DNA of 64,000 nt, taken from Streptomyces sp. ICC1. Its GTDB lineage: Bacteria; Actinomycetota; Actinomycetes; Streptomycetales; Streptomycetaceae. Below, one piece after another: positions 62,715 through 64,000 of this stretch. The notes beneath the pieces were generated by a model, which did no database searches, was not told the origin of the DNA, and worked only from the letters and a program-made list of their open reading frames with translations. The translations under genes and the position numbers were made by a program. Position 1 is the first letter of the stretch, and every line of letters starts with the position of its first letter. The stretch is from NCBI RefSeq assembly GCF_003287935.1, contig NZ_CP030287.1, positions 1,674,001-1,738,000 of the forward strand, written 5' to 3'.

Positions 62715-63904
62715 AGTACATCGACGAATTCCAAGACCCCGACCTCGCTCGCCGGCTACTGGACGACATCCACTCGACGGTCACCCGGCCCTGGGCGCTG
62801 ATGGAGGTGTGCGGGGGCCAGACCCACACCATCATCCGGCACGGTATCGACCAACTGCTCCCCGATTTGGTCGAGTTGATTCACGGACCGGGCTGTCCCG
62901 TGTGCGTCACCCCGCTGGAGGTCATCGACAAGGCTCTGGAGATCGCCTCCCGCCCCGATGTCATCTTCTGCTCCTTCGGGGACATGCTGCGCGTACCCGG
63001 GACCGGCCGCGACCTCTTCCAGGTGCGCAGCGAAGGCGGTGACGTACGGGTCGTCTACTCCCCGCTCGACGCCCTGAAGATCGCCCAGCAGAACCCGCGG
63101 AACGAGGTGGTGTTCTTCGGCATCGGCTTCGAAACCACGGCCCCGCCCAATGCCATGACCGTGTACCAGGCCAAGAAGCTGGGCATCCGCAACTTCAGCC
63201 TGCTGGTGTCCCACGTCCGCGTCCCCCCGGCGATCGAGGCGATCATGCAGTCGCCGAGCTGCCGCGTCCAGGCCTTCCTGGCCGCCGGGCACGTGTGCAG
63301 TGTGATGGGCACGGGAGAGTACCCGGAGCTCGCCGCGCGCCACCGCGTCCCGATCGTGGTCACCGGCTTCGAGCCCCTGGACATCCTGGAAGGCGTACGC
63401 AGGGCCGTGCATCAGCTGGAGCGCGGCGAGCACACCGTGGACAACGCCTACGCCCGCGCGGTGCGTCCGGAGGGGAACCCGGCGGCGCTCGCCATGCTGG
63501 GGGACGTATTCGAGGTCACCGACCGGGCCTGGCGCGGCATCGGCGTGATTCCCGACAGCGGCTGGCGGCTGTCGGCACGCTACCGGGACTTCGACGCCGA
63601 GCACCGCTTCTCGGTGACCGGGATCAACACGCGCGAGCCGGCCGAATGCCGGAGCGGCGAAGTCCTCCAAGGGCTGCTGAAACCACACGAGTGCGAGGCC
63701 TTCGGCACCACCTGCACCCCGCGCAACCCGCTCGGCGCCACGATGGTCTCCAGCGAGGGCGCGTGCGCCGCCTACTACCTCTACCGGCGCCTGGAGATCA
63801 CGCCGACCCGCACGGCCCGTACCGCCGCCCCCGCCCCTACCGCCCGTACGGCGGAGCGGACCGCCACCGCCGACGCGCCGCTGGAGGCGAGCCCCGTTGC
63901 CTGA
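62711..63904 (+). CDS. hypD: HypD, iron-ligand assembly scaffold
   Basis: A 397-residue HypD that assembles the Fe(CN)2CO unit. Catalytic cysteines are Cys34 of CGGQTH and Cys62/Cys65 of GPGCPVC; the [4Fe-4S] cluster cysteines are in the C-terminal third ([30 protein letters not shown]). A threonine/alanine-rich tail of about 35 residues follows the core. GTG start overlaps hypC; the hypE start overlaps its end. Confidence 0.96.
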   Translation: MKYIDEFQDPDLARRLLDDIHSTVTRPWALMEVCGGQTHTIIRHGIDQLLPDLVELIHGPGCPVCVTPLEVIDKALEIASRPDVIFCSFGDMLRVPGTGRDLFQVRSEGGDVRVVYSPLDALKIAQQNPRNEVVFFGIGFETTAPPNAMTVYQAKKLGIRNFSLLVSHVRVPPAIEAIMQSPSCRVQAFLAAGHVCSVMGTGEYPELAARHRVPIVVTGFEPLDILEGVRRAVHQLERGEHTVDNAYARAVRPEGNPAALAMLGDVFEVTDRAWRGIGVIPDSGWRLSARYRDFDAEHRFSVTGINTREPAECRSGEVLQGLLKPHECEAFGTTCTPRNPLGATMVSSEGACAAYYLYRRLEITPTRTARTAAPAPTARTAERTATADAPLEASPVA

Positions 63905-64000
63905 CACGACCCTCGACATCACCGGCTGGACCTGCCCCGCGCCGCTGCGCGACCGCCCCCGGGTGGTGATGGGCCACGGCGGTGGCGGAGCGCTCTCCGC
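63897..64000 (+). CDS. hypE: HypE, carbamoyl dehydratase, 3' part outside window
   Basis: The first 34 codons only, cut by the window edge. The TTG start overlaps the hypD stop. The visible part ends [12 protein letters not shown], the conserved N-terminal glycine-rich nucleotide-binding segment of HypE, which dehydrates the carbamoylated C-terminal cysteine to thiocyanate. Completes the hypABFCDE set. Confidence 0.85.
   Translation, partial: MPDTTLDITGWTCPAPLRDRPRVVMGHGGGGALS

Noticed and set aside
59942..62734. Long minus-strand frame opposite hypF
   Set aside because: Shadow of hypF; no ribosome site, no domain.

Overview
The window is GC-rich (about 70%), uses GTG/TTG starts freely, packs genes with 4-base overlaps, and carries markers typical of Streptomyces: the SigR/RsrA thiol-stress pair with its autoregulatory promoter, DasR with the das chitobiose transporter, a B12-riboswitch-controlled nrdAB, a CatR-like regulator beside a catalase, and the UPF0182 protein. 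It reads as a chromosomal segment of a Streptomyces or close relative. No integrase, transposase, phage gene or CRISPR array was seen.

Layout. 1-2.0 kb: three tandem AIM24-family genes (the first cut by the window edge). 2.0-11.2 kb: housekeeping genes (Nudix hydrolase, zincin-like protein, SDR, MoaE, Lon-like PDZ protease, PPA1309 protein, UPF0182 membrane protein). 11.2-13.7 kb: two identical initiator tRNA genes flanking a Sel1/TPR-repeat gene. 13.7-23.1 kb: catR-like/catalase, CBS protein, hisN, TetR regulator, SMR exporter, rsgA, aroA, M50-like protease, YedK-type DNA-protein crosslinking protein, alpha/beta hydrolase. 23.1-29.4 kb: sigR-rsrA, two overlapping membrane HD-domain genes, a TPR gene, peptide deformylase. 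29.4-38.5 kb: GlxA/AraC regulator, nrdAB with NrdR-like boxes and cobalamin riboswitch, GNAT, cstA with its small partner, dasR. 38.5-44.5 kb: dasABCD and convergent nagB, tied together by three DasR operators (dre). 44.8-49.5 kb: a small accessory patch (HNH-like protein, SMI1/KNR4 protein, DUF4386 membrane protein with divergent TetR, LRV-repeat protein, a truncated beta-propeller).

49.5 kb to the end: a full [NiFe]-hydrogenase locus of the high-affinity actinobacterial type (group 1h), all on the plus strand: hypX (aerobic CO-ligand supply), small and large subunits, a NifU-like protein, three poorly characterised proteins (DUF5947-like, DUF6084-like, a 486-residue protein), the maturation endopeptidase, a 34-codon micro-gene, then hypA, hypB, hypF, hypC, hypD and the start of hypE. 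Together they would build and mature an oxygen-tolerant enzyme that scavenges trace H2. The uncharacterised block inside this operon is the most promising place for new biology.

How the parts connect: the das/nagB block imports and degrades chitin-derived sugars under DasR; nrdAB is set by dNTP status (NrdR) and B12; sigR/rsrA and catA cover thiol and peroxide stress; the hydrogenase locus provides energy from atmospheric H2, plausibly during sporulation or starvation (known for the family, not shown by this sequence). Functional assignments come from sequence recognition by eye; no database search was run.
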